Assembly: GCF_018691265.1 (NCBI RefSeq) | Contig: NW_024881272.1 | Coordinates: forward strand, 24,045,323-24,109,322 | DNA from: Tyto alba | Lineage: Eukaryota > Chordata > Aves > Strigiformes > Tytonidae | Direction: 5' to 3' | Length of the DNA stretch: 64,000 bases | Part shown: positions 31,481 through 43,330 of the stretch, one piece after another | Layout of the letters: the number at the start of each line of letters is the position of its first letter | How positions within the stretch are numbered: the first letter of the stretch is position 1 | Program-made: the position numbers and the translations under genes | Notes under the pieces: generated by a model | Databases searched by the model: none | What the model was told of the DNA's origin: nothing | Seen by the model: the letters and a program-made list of their open reading frames with translations, nothing else

Positions 31481-34480
31481 ATTTTAATCCCTCTGATTTA
31501 TATCAGTCTCTGAAACTCAGCAGAGACCCCAATGTAAGAACCCAGCTCCAGTGGTGCGGAGCCTGCGAATGCTGGTCTTTGTGTGAGACTGCCAAGACCC
31601 CCATCACAAGCTGCAGCTATTTTTTGGCAAGCAGCGCTTCAAACACATGTTTTAAGAACCGCAACGTGCACATGTCTGTAAGATTAGTAACTTCTTGGCA
31701 AGACTCAGCTTCATTTTGTTGAGGGCCAGGAAAACACCAGGCAAAAAGAAGTTCCTCACCCCAAGATCCTACAGCCCATGCTAGAGCTGACACCCATTTA
31801 GTACATGTTTGAGGAGTGATGGAAGCTGCAGAAAGTTCTCTTTGGTCCTCAGAGCAACATTATTAACCCAAGACAGCGCATGAAAGAACTGGTTTCACTC
31901 CCCTTTTGCTCCCTTCCCATCTTCCAAGGATTTTCTGCATCCTCACTCTCTGGAGCAGGACTTTCCAACGCCCTTAATCTGCCCGGCACTCCTCAACAAG
32001 CTGAAATATTGACATTTCCCCGCTTCCCTTACTTTTTCCATCTTAATAAAACAACCGTAACCCATCCAACCCCAAGGCAGATGTATTTGCAATGTACGCA
32101 TATACACTTTGCTGTATGTGGCGACACAAAACACTCTGGTGACACAAACCACTTCACTAACACCTAGACAAGATTTGCAGCTTGCCTGCTTGTGAGTAGC
32201 AACCAGACGAAAGCTAGAACGCGAGCCCTGTTCAGCAGCTGGCAGCTGCGTATGCCCAGCTGTGTGTCCCAGGGGATGTGGTCCAAGACTCCACCATGCC
32301 CCACCACGAGCCCCTCCTGCCTGCACACACCAGATGTGATGGGAGAGGTTCCCAGCCTCAGTCCAGCCGTGGCCCTGCAGGGTTGAGTGCCCTGAACTCC
32401 TGGATTTTGAACAAGACGGAGGAAAGGAGATGAAGCACGGAGTGGGACTGGTTCCAGAGCATGCCAAGTGCAGGGATTTGGAGCAGGTATCTGCTGAGCC
32501 AGTGAATCAGAGAGTGATTTGAAAACAAAGCAATACACAACCGATCAGGCGAGACGGCAAAATTCCTTGCAAATTGTTTGCACAAACAAGTGACCATCCA
32601 CTGCAATTTTTCTGTCAGATCTGAAGGGAAACATCCATGTTGCGCATCCCTGCATAAGCAAGCTGAGGCTTCACAGGATTGCCCGCATCACCCCAGACTG
32701 CTCCCCATGCTGCTTGGAAAGGGGCCATGTGGAGGCTCTCTGGCACAGCACGGTATTCATGAAACCACTGTGGCTGGCAAACACATTGTCTTGCTGCTCC
32801 TTCCTCAGCCCTCCTCAGTTTGAAGACTTCTGGACAACAGTGATCCAGGAGCACCATAAAAATCAGAGGCTGACCCTGGTTATACCCACCTTGGCCAGTC
32901 CTGGGGATCCCCCCCTCTCGGTTCCCCAAATTCCCTTGAGCTTGTTGCATCCCAAGACCAACCACAAAAGAGAAGGGAGGCTCTAGACCACAAAGGAACA
33001 TCCCCAGAGCCACAGCCAGCTCCCGTCTCACTGCAGGCAGCGAGAGGCAGACAGGCAGCACGCTTCGCTGTTCTGCACTCTCTTCTTCCAGCAGCAGTCC
33101 TTGAGAAGCGGTCATTTATTTGGCTGAGTGGGCAGGGTTGTGTCAGGAGCAAGGCTCCTTACAGCCAGGGAGGGAAGAGGAGGGCAGCCCTGGGCAGGGA
33201 AAGGGATGGCTCCTCTCAGCCCTGAAGCAAAAGCAGCTGAGAGCATGAAGGAGTTGAGTGGTGAGGACGGCTCAGGTCACAGGCCAACCATCAACAACTG
33301 GGATGACCACGCTCAGTCCCAACGACCAAAACACGAGAACTTGGCTGTACAAGACCGATACTTGTTCCAGGACAAGGCAGCAAAGCCGGACCCAAGAAGA
33401 TCAGGCTGCCTCCGCAGTGAGCAGTCCCTCCTCCGTCCTTGGCCTGGGGACCTCTCGGGCTGTCACTAGAGCCAATGCTTGATCCCTGACTAGGACCTGA
33501 AAAGCCACCAGGCTGGGAAATGAAGCTACCAGGAGACTGGTGTCCTGATGAAACGCCAAGCAAGGCATGTCTCCAGACACCAGCATCACCCCGAGCCTCC
33601 TCCCAGGGGGCAGAAGCCCCAGAGCCAGAAGCCCGGACACCGTGGGCAGCAGCTGTGCCTGGGACTCCCAAGCTGGCCAGGAGGAGAAGCCGTTCCCGCC
33701 AGTTGCCGTTCCATAAGCCATGCCTCCAGCTCACTCCCGGGGGCTCAGCCTGTGGTAAAGCCACCAGAGCTTTACTGGGGCAGAGATGCTCTGGACCCAG
33801 CCCAAACGGAACAGCCATGAGGCTGCAACACACAGGGCACGTGTGCACCATCAGCAATGCCAGGGAGGTGGAGACCGTCACACTGATGGTCTGGCATCCT
33901 TCACAGCACCCAGGCGAGCCTCCGTCCAAACTGTGTGTGAAAGGCAGGTTTGCCACTGGGATGGACCACTGCAAGAAGGGAGCTTGGCTGCTGGGCCTTG
34001 CTTCTCCATGGGCAATCCACCTGTGGCTCTCCCTGTATGGGGGAGAGCTGGGAGCGCTCCCCCACAGAGGGAGTTTGGCAGAAAGGAAGAAACAAAACCC
34101 TTCTAAAGGACTGGAGTAGGGAGGGGCATGAACAGCATCTCCCTGAACTCCATCAGGCAGACACCTGTGCAAGGGAACAGCACTGAGATAAACATGGGTA
34201 GAAACCAACGGCAGACAGATGATACGCCAGAGCTCGGAACGCTTTGTCAGAGTAAGATGACAGCAACAGAGAGTTCTTGCCATAAATAAAATGAGGAAAG
34301 ACGAGGCACAAACCAACCCTGCATCTCCCAGGAGACCCTAGGAAAAGCCCAAGCCCCCAGAGCAGGACACGCACACACACCTCCCGCACTCCCAGCTCCC
34401 TCCCTGTGATCCCCCCCCAACACGGCACACAAGCAAGGCAAATCTGCTCCCAGGCAAGGAAGCAAATTTTAATGCTACCT
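31481..34480. other. Unremarkable 3-kb spacer
   Basis: Moderate composition, no splice-bounded exon, RNA gene or repeat family recognised. The 341-residue minus frame at 33291-34316 competes with plus frames and shows no domain. Confidence 0.45.
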
Positions 34481-34690
34481 CTGTCAATAATGCAACCAGA
34501 TCCATAGTTCAAAAGGAGCTTGCTAATTAAAAGCTGGTGAGCTTTAAATAATTCATCTCCTTAACTTGGATTGATTGGAGAGTTTAATGGTTAGTCTTGA
34601 AACAATATTAAACACCTCCTTAAGGCCCAGGTAGCCAGTGACTTTTCCAAGTGAATCTGACCTCCTTGCAAACTTTAATGTTCACAAGTC
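34481..34690. promoter_or_regulatory. Candidate regulatory element
   Basis: Contains TTGCTAATTAAAAGC at 34520-34534, CTTTAAATAATTC near 34542, TTGGATTGATTGG near 34567 and GTTTAATGGTTAG near 34583. It is the clearest homeodomain-rich block between 31 and 36 kb and lies about 0.9 kb from the likely exon. Confidence 0.5.
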
Positions 34691-35557
34691 ACCATGTATG
34701 AAGGGCTGGGAGGCAGAGGGAACACCTGACTACTCGTCTCCAAGAGGTGATCCAATGCCCCGCAGAGAAACACGACAGGCAAGAGTGAGGCAGCCCTGAG
34801 TTACAGCCCTGCCTACAGCCCAGTAAATCTGAGCTCCTGCCTGTACCGCTGCCTGCTGCTGCCCCAGCTCTGCACCCCCAGCGTTAAGCAGCAGGCAGAT
34901 ATATGGCCTCAGTGTCCTGGGCCAGGTCTCCCTCCTCATATCACTTTGATCCCTGGTGCAGAGGCGCTAGGGGGAACGTGGAGCTCTGACACTGTGCATG
35001 GTAGTCTCAGTTGTTTATCTTGGAGCAGGCTTCAGGACCATGAAACTCATCACATGTGTGAGCAAACGGGACGATGATTCAGTTCTCCAGCTGGGGCCAC
35101 GCATCTTCACCCCGCAGTGTGTTTTCAGCCAGCTCCTGAAGCTGTGCTGCCTGGCAGAGCCTCCCTTTTAAGGACAAACGCAGCATCCAGAGCAGCTGGA
35201 GGGCTGGTCCAACAGGGAGAGCATCCCACCCAGCCTGGGGACCCCTGCCCTGCGCTCCAGGCACCGCGTGAGCCCTGGTGCTGCCCACATCCACCCCCAG
35301 CCCGAGCACTGCCAAGGAGGGGAGCAGTTCCCCAGTCGGAGGGACAGGCAGGTGTGTTTGGCACACTGGGATGTGCCAGGGACAAAAAGCTCATCCTGCG
35401 TCCCCATCCTGCCCTGACACATCTTCATCCCTTCCACCAGCCCTCTGGCTGGCTCCCAGCACGCCAGCCTGGACCAGCTCTCGGGAGCCGAGGCATGTCC
35501 CACGCACCTGGAGCAGCAGCCGCGGGCACAGGAAGGGCGCGGGGCGGCATCACTCAC
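34691..35557. other. Spacer on the 3' side of the likely exon
   Basis: If the minus-strand exon at 35558-35657 is real, this is the beginning of the following intron. GC-leaning, no further exon recognised. Confidence 0.45.
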
Positions 35558-35657
35558 CTATCCCGCTGTGAGGCCTCCCTATGTGCTGTAGGTTCAGTCC
35601 TTTGTTCATGTCTAAGAGCCCGTTCTTTGGCCAACTCCCCATGGCAAAGCTGTACGC
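35558..35657 (-). CDS. Likely internal coding exon of an unidentified minus-strand gene
   Basis: On the minus strand a 100-nt segment is preceded by a branch-like TCTGAC, a pyrimidine tract CTTCTCTCTTCCAG and followed by ATAG|GTGAGTG, a near-perfect donor. Reading from the first base gives 33 codons without a stop (starting AYSFAMGSWPKNGLL and containing DMNKGLNLQHIGRPHSG) plus one base. A second frame is also open and the third is closed. The residue mix is balanced, unlike the arginine/proline-rich spurious frames around it. A 100-nt length changes phase. I do not recognise the family. No partner exon was found, as expected if it is flanked by very large introns; a non-coding or alternative exon remains possible. 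Confidence 0.5.
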
Positions 35658-36470
35658 CTGGAAGAGAGAAGCAGAGGGTCAGATTGGTGCACAGCCCACG
35701 CGCAGACATGTTTCGGGGGGAGCGCCTTGCCGCTGGCAGCCAGCTCCGCTCACCCAGGCCTGGCTGCTCCCGGGGTTGGCGGAGGTCTGCATTCGCCATG
35801 TTCAGTGTGGACCCGTGCATCGCCCTCGCAGCAGCTCTCCTGGAGCCACCTGCACAAAGCACCCTCACCCTGGGCTGCCCCACCAGATGCTCCTCAGAGA
35901 AAAGGTGTCCAGGGCCTGTCCCTGAGCCTCCCCCAGGAGGTTTGCTGGGCACCGTGCTGGATTGGCATCACCTGAGGCTATCTTTGCTGTGCTAGGGTGA
36001 GCTGGGGCCTGCATCTCCATCCCACATGTACCTGGGCTGCTCCAACATTATTCCCCCATTCCTGCTTCACCAAGGATGGGCTTGGCGGCAGCAGTCAGTG
36101 GGATTTGGAAAAGGGTGCCCATGCCCAGGCTGTCCTGGCCAGCAGCCCCCCTTCTCCCCAGTAAGCACAGCCCTCCCAGCCTCCCCTCTTCTTTCCACCC
36201 CCTGAGCCCCAGTTGTCTCGGGGTTCCCCATCACTGGGAGGAATCCCACTGGGAGCCAGCACTGCTCTTCCCACTGCACAGAGCCTGCAGTCTGGCCAGA
36301 GGGAGCCTCCTCCATCCCTTCTGCATCCCCCGGCAGGGCTCCCAGCCAGGAGCGAGGCAGCTGGAAGCCTGAGCAGCACAAAAATCCACCGGAGAAGGCA
36401 AACGTGAAAACAGCTGGGCCTCCGTGTCACACACACAGCTGTAATTACAGCCTGACAGCCACGTATCTTC
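35658..36470. other. Spacer on the 5' side of the likely exon
   Basis: GC-leaning; if the exon is real this is intron. No additional minus-strand exon recognised within it. Confidence 0.45.
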
Positions 36471-36640
36471 TTCATCTTGAGGAATTAAGCTCAGCGCCAC
36501 ATTGTGAGCAGTAAGAAGAGCGTGTGGGCTTAGTGTCGCTCACACCGGCGCTATCTCCACTGCCGCGAGGGCCATTGTCCCCAGATGAGATCAGGTCAAT
36601 CCACCAGTCCCTATCTCCCTCCTGCAGCAGGGATCATGGC
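36471..36640. promoter_or_regulatory. Short candidate regulatory element
   Basis: Balanced-composition block with TGAGGAATTAAGC near 36478, CpG-containing CACACCGGCGC near 36541 and CAGATGAGATCAGGTCAATCC near 36582 (AGGTCA half-site). The non-repetitive complexity stands out from the flanks. Confidence 0.35.
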
Positions 36641-36895
36641 TAACCACAGCCACGGCACGGCAGGGCACCACCGACACCCTCCGCGGGCTGCACACACGGA
36701 GGGAGATGCTCTCTGCAGCGGGAACGGGGCCAAACTGGGCAAGTGGAGCTGAGCGGTGCCCCCCAGTAGCCCCCCACCCACCTGCCTGCCACCAGGACCT
36801 GTTGCCAGTCCCTCTGTCCCCGTTGCCTGCTGCCCAGCCCAGCGCGGGCAGGGCCAGCCCCCGCGCAGCCCCTGCTGCCAGCAGCCCCCCGGGAG

Positions 36896-37150
36896 CTACG
36901 GCACTTGGGGGAGTTAATTTATTACTGGCCTACGTAACTATTCACGCTGCTTTGTTACTCCTGTCTTAGCAAAACAGAGGGCTCCGCAGATAATTAATAG
37001 ACAGCATTGCTAATCCTGTTGGGAGATGATTAGCAATTAAAACTCCTAATTAAATCTATGCATAATTCACTGAAATTACACTTAGTGTACACAACGGGGA
37101 CGTTTCCATTGCCTTCAACAAACACGCTCTGGTATCTCCATTGCTATGGC
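36896..37150. promoter_or_regulatory. Strong homeodomain-rich candidate element with inverted repeat
   Basis: Contains GTTAATTTATTAC near 36914, TAATTAAT at 36991-36998, a perfect inverted repeat ATTGCTAATC (37006-37015) / GATTAGCAAT (37028-37037), and TAATTAAA at 37048-37055. Five homeodomain cores lie within 70 bp. The inverted arms are 22 bp centre to centre, about two helical turns, so bound proteins would face the same side. Confidence 0.58.
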
Positions 37151-37715
37151 TGGGATGCAGGCTGGCCAGCTGCAGGGCAGGGGGGGTGCAGGATGGGACC
37201 CTGCCACCCACCTGCCGGGTGGCTCTGGGTGGCAGTGGCTCTGTGTGTGGCTCCCTCTCCTGGGCTCCGTCTCAAAGAGCAAGCCCAGGCACAGCGCAGG
37301 AAGGTCCCCCCGCTCAGCACCAGTGGGTCCAGGCCTGGGGTGACCAGCAGTGGGGGGGACCCCTGGGGAAGGGGTGTCCCCGCAGACTTTGGTGGGGAGG
37401 ACACGTGGGGCGGGGAGGTAGCAGGGCTGTCCCCGCCCAGGGACAAGGCAGGCTCTGGGGCCTGCAGGCTGCCTTCCCAGCCCAGACACATCCCTCGGAC
37501 CTAAGCCAGGAGCAACCGAGGGAGCGCAGCGGGGGGCTGGCAGGATCCCGGGAAAGCCACGGGGACAGCTCTGGAAAGCTCCTGAGAGCTGAGTGCTAGT
37601 GCCAACCCCATCCTGCCTCCCCCGGCTCTGCAGCAGCAGCGTCGCCCCGGAGCCAGTGGCGCGTGTCCCGGCCCCAGGATCGGCACCCAGCCCATCTCTG
37701 CATCGCGCTTTGCTT
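37151..37715. other. GC-rich spacer, no gene seen
   Basis: GC-rich with open frames on both strands and no domain or splice support. Confidence 0.5.
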
Positions 37716-37870
37716 CCCTAATCAAGGTCATTCAGTACAGCCGCAATACCTGAGCAAACTAGCTAAGCAGCCAGGATGGAAGTTGGCCTGACCACTGAAG
37801 GTCAAGTGTGCACTTATGCATATTCAAAGCTGCCTGCAAGATCGATCGGGTTTTAATTGTTTTTCCTGGG
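37716..37870. promoter_or_regulatory. Candidate element with nuclear-receptor half-sites
   Basis: TCAAGGTCA at 37722-37730 is a perfect extended half-site of the type bound by monomeric receptors such as ERR and NR5A. A second, TGAAGGTCA, lies at 37796-37804. CCTAATC overlaps the first, and TTTTAATTG is near 37851. Confidence 0.45.
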
Positions 37871-38045
37871 GTTTTGGAAGGAAGTGCCAGGGGCATTGAT
37901 CAGTCCCAGACGAGGTTGCTCACGCTTTGGGGCTGGCAGGGGCCGTCACTTTGCTGCAGGTGGAGGGAAGTGCAGGCAGAGATGAAGGCAAGCCAGGGGA
38001 GAGGTCAGCCAGCCCCGGCCAGGAGGAGGAGCCAACCCTGGGCTG

Positions 38046-38200
38046 CATTGGAAAATAAAGTTTTTTAATTAAAATTGGCAATTCTGAGCCGCCTGCCGGC
38101 AGCAGCCACACAATCAAGAGTGAGGAGCTTTGCTGTTTAATATTTAAAGACAACGTTAATCTTTAAACAGGAAAGTTCTTCTTCTGACTGTTAAAGTAAG
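38046..38200. promoter_or_regulatory. Short AT-rich candidate regulatory element
   Basis: Contains the 12-bp palindrome TTTTAATTAAAA at 38063-38074, then TTGGCAATTC, and TTTAATATTTAAAG plus GTTAATC near 38137-38161. Edges to CpG-containing DNA are sharp. Confidence 0.48.
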
Positions 38201-38400
38201 GCAGAAAGTGCCGGAGGCTGGTGGATGCAGGGCTCCCCAGCCTGCCGGGGTGGCCGTGGCCACTGGCTCGCTGCCGGCTCACCGTGGCCATCAGGCCACC
38301 GGTGTCAGCCGCAGCCGCCCTCCCGCCGGCTCCGCCGCCGCTCCAGCCCCGCACAGACGCCGGCAGACCCCTGCCCCTTCAGCACTTACCCTACAGCAAA
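38201..38400. other. CpG-rich segment
   Basis: A small CpG-dense interval, best at about 38255-38365. A GTAAGT-like donor on the minus strand near 38386 lacks a good acceptor. No gene was recognised. Confidence 0.4.
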
Positions 38401-39080
38401 CCCTGAGAAAGTCTGAGACGCCTCTGGCTCGCTCGCAAGCCGAAGGATTTAAAAAAATGCCATGAAACCCTTTTTGCGAGGAAATCACACTGATTTGTTC
38501 CTCCTTCTGGTTCAATCCTGATGTTGCAGGGATTGGGTTGCTCCCTTCTAGGTCAGACACTGAAACAGGGCCAGGACCCTGTGGTGTTTTATTTTCATCT
38601 GCATTTTAATTGACAAAAAAATGCAGGCATCTTTTAAAAAAGCTATTTTTAAATGGTTTTGGTCAGAATTCTGATTTAAAGATGAATGCAATGCCTCTGA
38701 TCTGCTAAAAACCACCCAGACGATGTTTGCAGAATCATTTTCAAGCAGCTTGAACACAACTATTTCCATTCATACCAGCTCGTAGAAAGGTCTTTTTTCC
38801 TGATTTTGTTTGTAATTCTATGAAGGCTACATCTACCTCCCTGCCAATGCTGCTCTGAAGTCAGATGATTATTAATTATATTTATTTACTTATACAATCC
38901 CATAGGCATACGCAGCAGTTCACAGACAAATACTGCCCTGGGTCCCTGATGTAGGGATCTTGAATCAAAGGTAAGCAGATACTCCTGTGATAAATGTGAA
39001 CTAACAGCAGCAGATTAGCAACATACTGTGTTTGCATGCATAGACCCAGCACCACAGATAATGCACACCTTGTTAAAAGT
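38401..39080. other. AT-leaning stretch, possible diffuse regulatory DNA
   Basis: Contains ATTATTAATTATATTTATTT near 38868-38887 and scattered TAAT and octamer-like words, at lower density than the called elements. No exon or repeat family. Confidence 0.35.
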
Positions 39081-40220
39081 GCCCGTATGGGGAGGTAGGT
39101 CCTTAGGTAACCTGTACCTCACATAACCTGCAGAAAAACAAAAAAAAAAACCCTAAGTGGGGATAAGATATGGGGTACAGGAGCCTGGGGCATGGAGAGG
39201 CTGCGTGAGCAGAATCACAGCACCTGGGGCTGGCTTTACAATAACCCAAAAAGGGTCTGAAACCATCCTCCTGTTGCACTGGGTCACAAAACTTCCCGGT
39301 GGCTATGATGTATTTGCCTCAATTTGCAAAGAGCCTGAAACAGGAGCTCCATGGCACATTTCTGGTAGAGCTGGGGGACAAAGAAGGTCCCTCTGTGCTG
39401 GGACAGGAGCACAAGGAGGGCACAACAGTGAGGCTGGCAGTGCCACGGTGCTGCTTGCAGGGGGAAGAACGCAGGATTTGTCCAGTTTGGCACTGAGTTT
39501 GCCATGCTTGCCCTTGCTGCAATCCCAGTGCGAACCAGCTCCTGTCCCCTGCAACACCAGGGCCAGCAAGGTGGCAGCACCAGCACAGCCGGGTCCCAAT
39601 GCCCCGCTCCCTGGAGCTTGTTTGGGCTACGCACCATGGTTTATAAGCAGCACAGCTGCAGGGAAGATGTTCCAGGGGGTCAGAAAATTCCCAGAACTGG
39701 AACTTGTCAAGCTGATGTATTGATCTAAGTGGACTGAATAATGCTCCATCATTTATTTATGGGGAAGTGCCCAGCACACTTCACAAAAACCGGGGTTTAG
39801 CAGTCACATTAAGGCAAGATTTCACATCCCACATGATGTAAACAGGGCACTGGCACAGAGGTCAGGATGCTCACTGACACAGGGAGCCCCACAGATCCTT
39901 CCCTCTCCTGCAGGGAGGGACAGGGCTGGTCCTCACGGAGCTGCTGGAGCTCTGCTAGGGCAACGCGCTGATCCCGACAGAGCCAGTCCCGTCCTTTCCA
40001 CCCATGTCGATGCTGTGACCTGTGCAGCCAGCCCCCAGCCCCTCTGCCCTCCACTAAAGCTGCCGGCATTGCACTGCCCTGGGTGCTTTAGCTGAAGGGC
40101 AGGCGGGAAGAGGGGCTCTGTGCTTTGCGACAGCACAAGCATGCTCACAAACCATGGCAGCAAGAACTGCCAGGAACGGCACAGAGCATCCTCCTGCCCT
40201 GCCCAGCCCCGCAACCCTGT
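39081..40220. other. Unremarkable spacer
   Basis: Moderate GC, short A run near 39140; no splice-bounded frame or repeat family. Confidence 0.45.
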
Positions 40221-41300
40221 CGCTTTTCATGTCCCATCAAGAGGTTTTAAATGTTTCACCCACTAATTGTAATTTTAATATTAATACGGACACTTTCAGG
40301 CAGGGAGAAAATATTTCCTTTTGGAAAAAATCCTCCCAGGAGCAAAAGGGCTCAGCAGTTGGAGAAGATGCTGAGGAGTGGATACTAAGAAATAATAAAA
40401 AAAAAGTGGTGTTTTTTGCTGAAAGTTTCTGTTAAGAATTTAAAAAAGACACCTGAGAAAAACATGTTTTTAAACAGATAGAAAGTGGCTGTGAGATCTC
40501 CCCAGCTGCCCTTGGCTTGGGCGAGCAGCAGGCGTCAGCTCTGCTCCCCCAGGATCAGGCCGGGCACAGCAGCTTGCTGATCGGAGCCGACCCCCCTGAC
40601 ATTTTTGCAATGGAGAAAAAGACTTTGCGACAGCAAAAGCGTCTTCCTCCTCTTGTCATGTCAGCTGTGCGTTGCGTCTGCCCGAAATAAGCACTTCCCT
40701 CTAACTCCCCTCATTCCGCTGCTGCCATGATGGGGTGTCAAGGTTTTATATTACTTTGTATGGTGGGAAAAAAAAATAAGAGGCTGTGTCTACAACTAAG
40801 TGGGCTTTAAAACACAGCTTAAAATGCTTTCAGTGCCACCCAGTAACTGTAACGTTTTGGGGCTGGGGTGTCTTTGAGGCACCCAGGACACCAGAGTGGT
40901 CCCTCAACATCCCATTTTAACTGCATGCCACTTCAAGGATGGGATGTGGGCAATTCTTGCTGGGATTTCTTGCCATGCAGACTTTCTGGCACGACACGAG
41001 GCAAATCTAATGACAATTAGGGCTCGACCCCACAGCCAAATCATTTAGTAGCAAGGCTGCTGGATTTGGGCTGAAAGCAATTAAAGAAGAGGCAGGTAAT
41101 GAATAAGCAGTTTGCCAAGTCCCAGCCACCAACGGCAGAGCTCCTTTGCTGCAGGGAAGGTGCGGAGGAAAGCTCGTCTGGCAGGATGGAGACACCGAGC
41201 CCAGGATGGCTCAGCCCCGCAGTGCTGGATCCTGCTACCCTTGCTGGCTGTTGGGAGGCAGGAGCTAAACCCAGGTGTAACATGTCCCTTTTAAGCAGTT
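40221..41300. other. Mixed AT- and GC-leaning stretch
   Basis: An AT-rich part at 40230-40480 contains CCACTAATTGTAATTTTAATATTAATACGG near 40260-40289; beyond that the sequence is unremarkable. A minor element may lie at 40255-40295. Confidence 0.35.
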
Positions 41301-42380
41301 TAGTCAGAAGTGCTGCCACATTCATAGCTTTTCAAGTATTTTTAAATCACTTACAAAAGCAGGATTAAACGATCAGGAATTCCATTTAATAGGACAAATA
41401 AAGAAATAACAATCTACTCCATCAGCCCTGCAAAAGGCAGGTTTGATTTAAGAAAAAAAAAATAAAAAAATAAGTATAAAAGAGGGAGAGAAAAAAGGAA
41501 AGGGGGGTGGAAAAAAAAAAGGATAATGTGTGTTTACTCAAGCAAAGAAAAAAATATTTAAGTGATGTAGGGAAGAAGATTGCAGTAACTAGTGAAGAAT
41601 AACATCGTCTGCTTTGCTGTCAAATCACACAAGAATTTCAGTAATAGATTCTCATTCTGACACTCAATTCAATTCGAAGGTGATCCTGCTTTATCCCAAC
41701 ACATCAAATATTAAACACTCGTATTAGCCAGGGTGCCGTCGCCTTTCCTGGCTTAGACGCGGCAGGAAGCTTTTCCCCCTACTTTCTCTCACTCACTATA
41801 ATATTCTCAATGTTATCTAAACATGCCTTCATACACTGGGGTTCCTTATCAATCCCATTTGGGGAGGGAGGGGGGGTGTACTTAAAACGGTATTAGTTGG
41901 GGGGGGCTTTTATTATTATTATTTCCAAAGCTTTTCAATTTTGTGTGGAAAAAGCTTAGAAAAAAAAAAGGCGGAGGGAGGGGAGGCGGCGAGAGAGGGA
42001 GAGGGAGCGCGGGAGCGAGAGAAAGTATAAGAAAGGAAAAAGCAGCCAGCAGCTCTTGTTTGACTGATGCCTTTCAACAAGGGCAGTCTAGCTTGTCAAA
42101 GCCCAGGCTTGAGATGAATTGGCATATCTATTCAGCCTGCCTCTGGATGTCATGCAATACAGTTTCATATTCCCAGATAAGGCATGATAAGCAATTGCTG
42201 CCCTGACACCAACTCCATCCATCCCTGCCTTTCTGTCCACGTGTATTACAGATCTCTGCTGTGCCGCTAATAAGAGGCATTTAATTTTTACAAACACAGC
42301 GGCAAGAGGGGCCTCCAGACTGACCAGGTACAGCATTAACACCATTCATGTTTAATTACTTTTTCTTGGTGCATTGAGCT
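41301..42380. promoter_or_regulatory. AT-rich candidate regulatory region
   Basis: Purine-rich low-complexity parts (41450-41525 and 41960-42045) surround more complex sequence. The best element is at about 42050-42360, with the 10-bp palindrome AGCAATTGCT at 42190-42199, CAGATAAGGCATGATAAGC near 42174 and GTTTAATTAC near 42349. The purine tracts are ordinary low complexity. Confidence 0.45.
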
Positions 42381-43000
42381 CCCTGAACACTCGTGAGTGG
42401 CACCAGGTACAGGAAAACAACTTCTGCCCAACATGGCACCCACTGAAGCCTCGGACTAAACATCTGTGCTAATAATTAAGGGGTGGGGGGCAACGAGAGC
42501 GGAGGGCATTTGTCCTCTGCCAAATGAATCTGCAGTGTCACCAAGCAGGAGGTGGTTTGGCTGGGGTTTGGACACGGGAGGATGCAGGAGAAGATGTGAG
42601 CCGTGCCCTTTCGCAGCGAACATCCCTCTCTGGAGCACAAACCCCCTCAGAGCTGCGGGGGGAAGGAAAGGGGCCAACACACTGACTGTGGGGACATCAC
42701 GAGTGGGACTGGACCCACTTAGGTGGAAGCAGGTGCTGCCCTTGGAAATCCCTGCCATTGCCAGCACCCTGCAGTGGGAGGATGAGATCTGGACACAATC
42801 CTCCCATATTGCTGAAAAGGTGCTGGGACCCTGCCTGGTGCTCTGCTCCCTTCACACAATGGCATTCAAAGGTTTTCCAGAGACCAGGGCCACACAGCCA
42901 GCCTACCCCTGTCCTGGATGAGCAGGGAGCCCTCAGCACACGAATCACCTTGCCAGCCCTACCTGGCCATGCCGAGCAACCTTTGGCAAGCCCACCCGGT
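42381..43000. other. GC-leaning spacer, no gene seen
   Basis: No exon, repeat family or motif cluster recognised. Confidence 0.5.
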
Positions 43001-43330
43001 GTCCACTTCAGTCCATTTGCAAAGCTGCTTAAAATAGCCACATCTTTATACCTCATGTCAGGCAGTAAATTAAATAAATAAAAAGATGAATGGTCCATTT
43101 TTGGAAAAGCGAATGCTGGGCACACAGGAACTGCCTGGCTCTGCCCACCTTTGGGCAGTGCTTTACAGAGGTGAGGACAGGACAAGCTTAAGGGAAGGGA
43201 GCAAGGTGTCAGATAAGATGCACAGGATGCAGCGCAATTGTATGTGCTTTCTCCTTATTAAAATAAGCAGCCCATGCCATCAGATGTCTATCCATTAGGA
43301 GCACATCAAAAGGGAAACTGAGGCACGCAA
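43001..43330. other. AT-leaning patch, possible minor element
   Basis: Contains GTAAATTAAATAAATAAAAAG at about 43065-43085 and CTTATTAAAATAAGC near 43254-43268, the latter an imperfect inverted repeat. Evidence for a regulatory role is weak. Confidence 0.3.

Noticed and set aside
33291..34316. 341-residue minus-strand open frame
   Set aside because: No recognisable domain, plus-strand frames equally long over the same bases, residue mix typical of translated non-coding DNA.
38386..38398. GTAAGT donor on the minus strand
   Set aside because: No adequate acceptor or pyrimidine tract within a plausible exon length.
38814..38823. ATTCTATGA word as a CR1 3' end
   Set aside because: Only one copy of the octamer and no CR1 body next to it.
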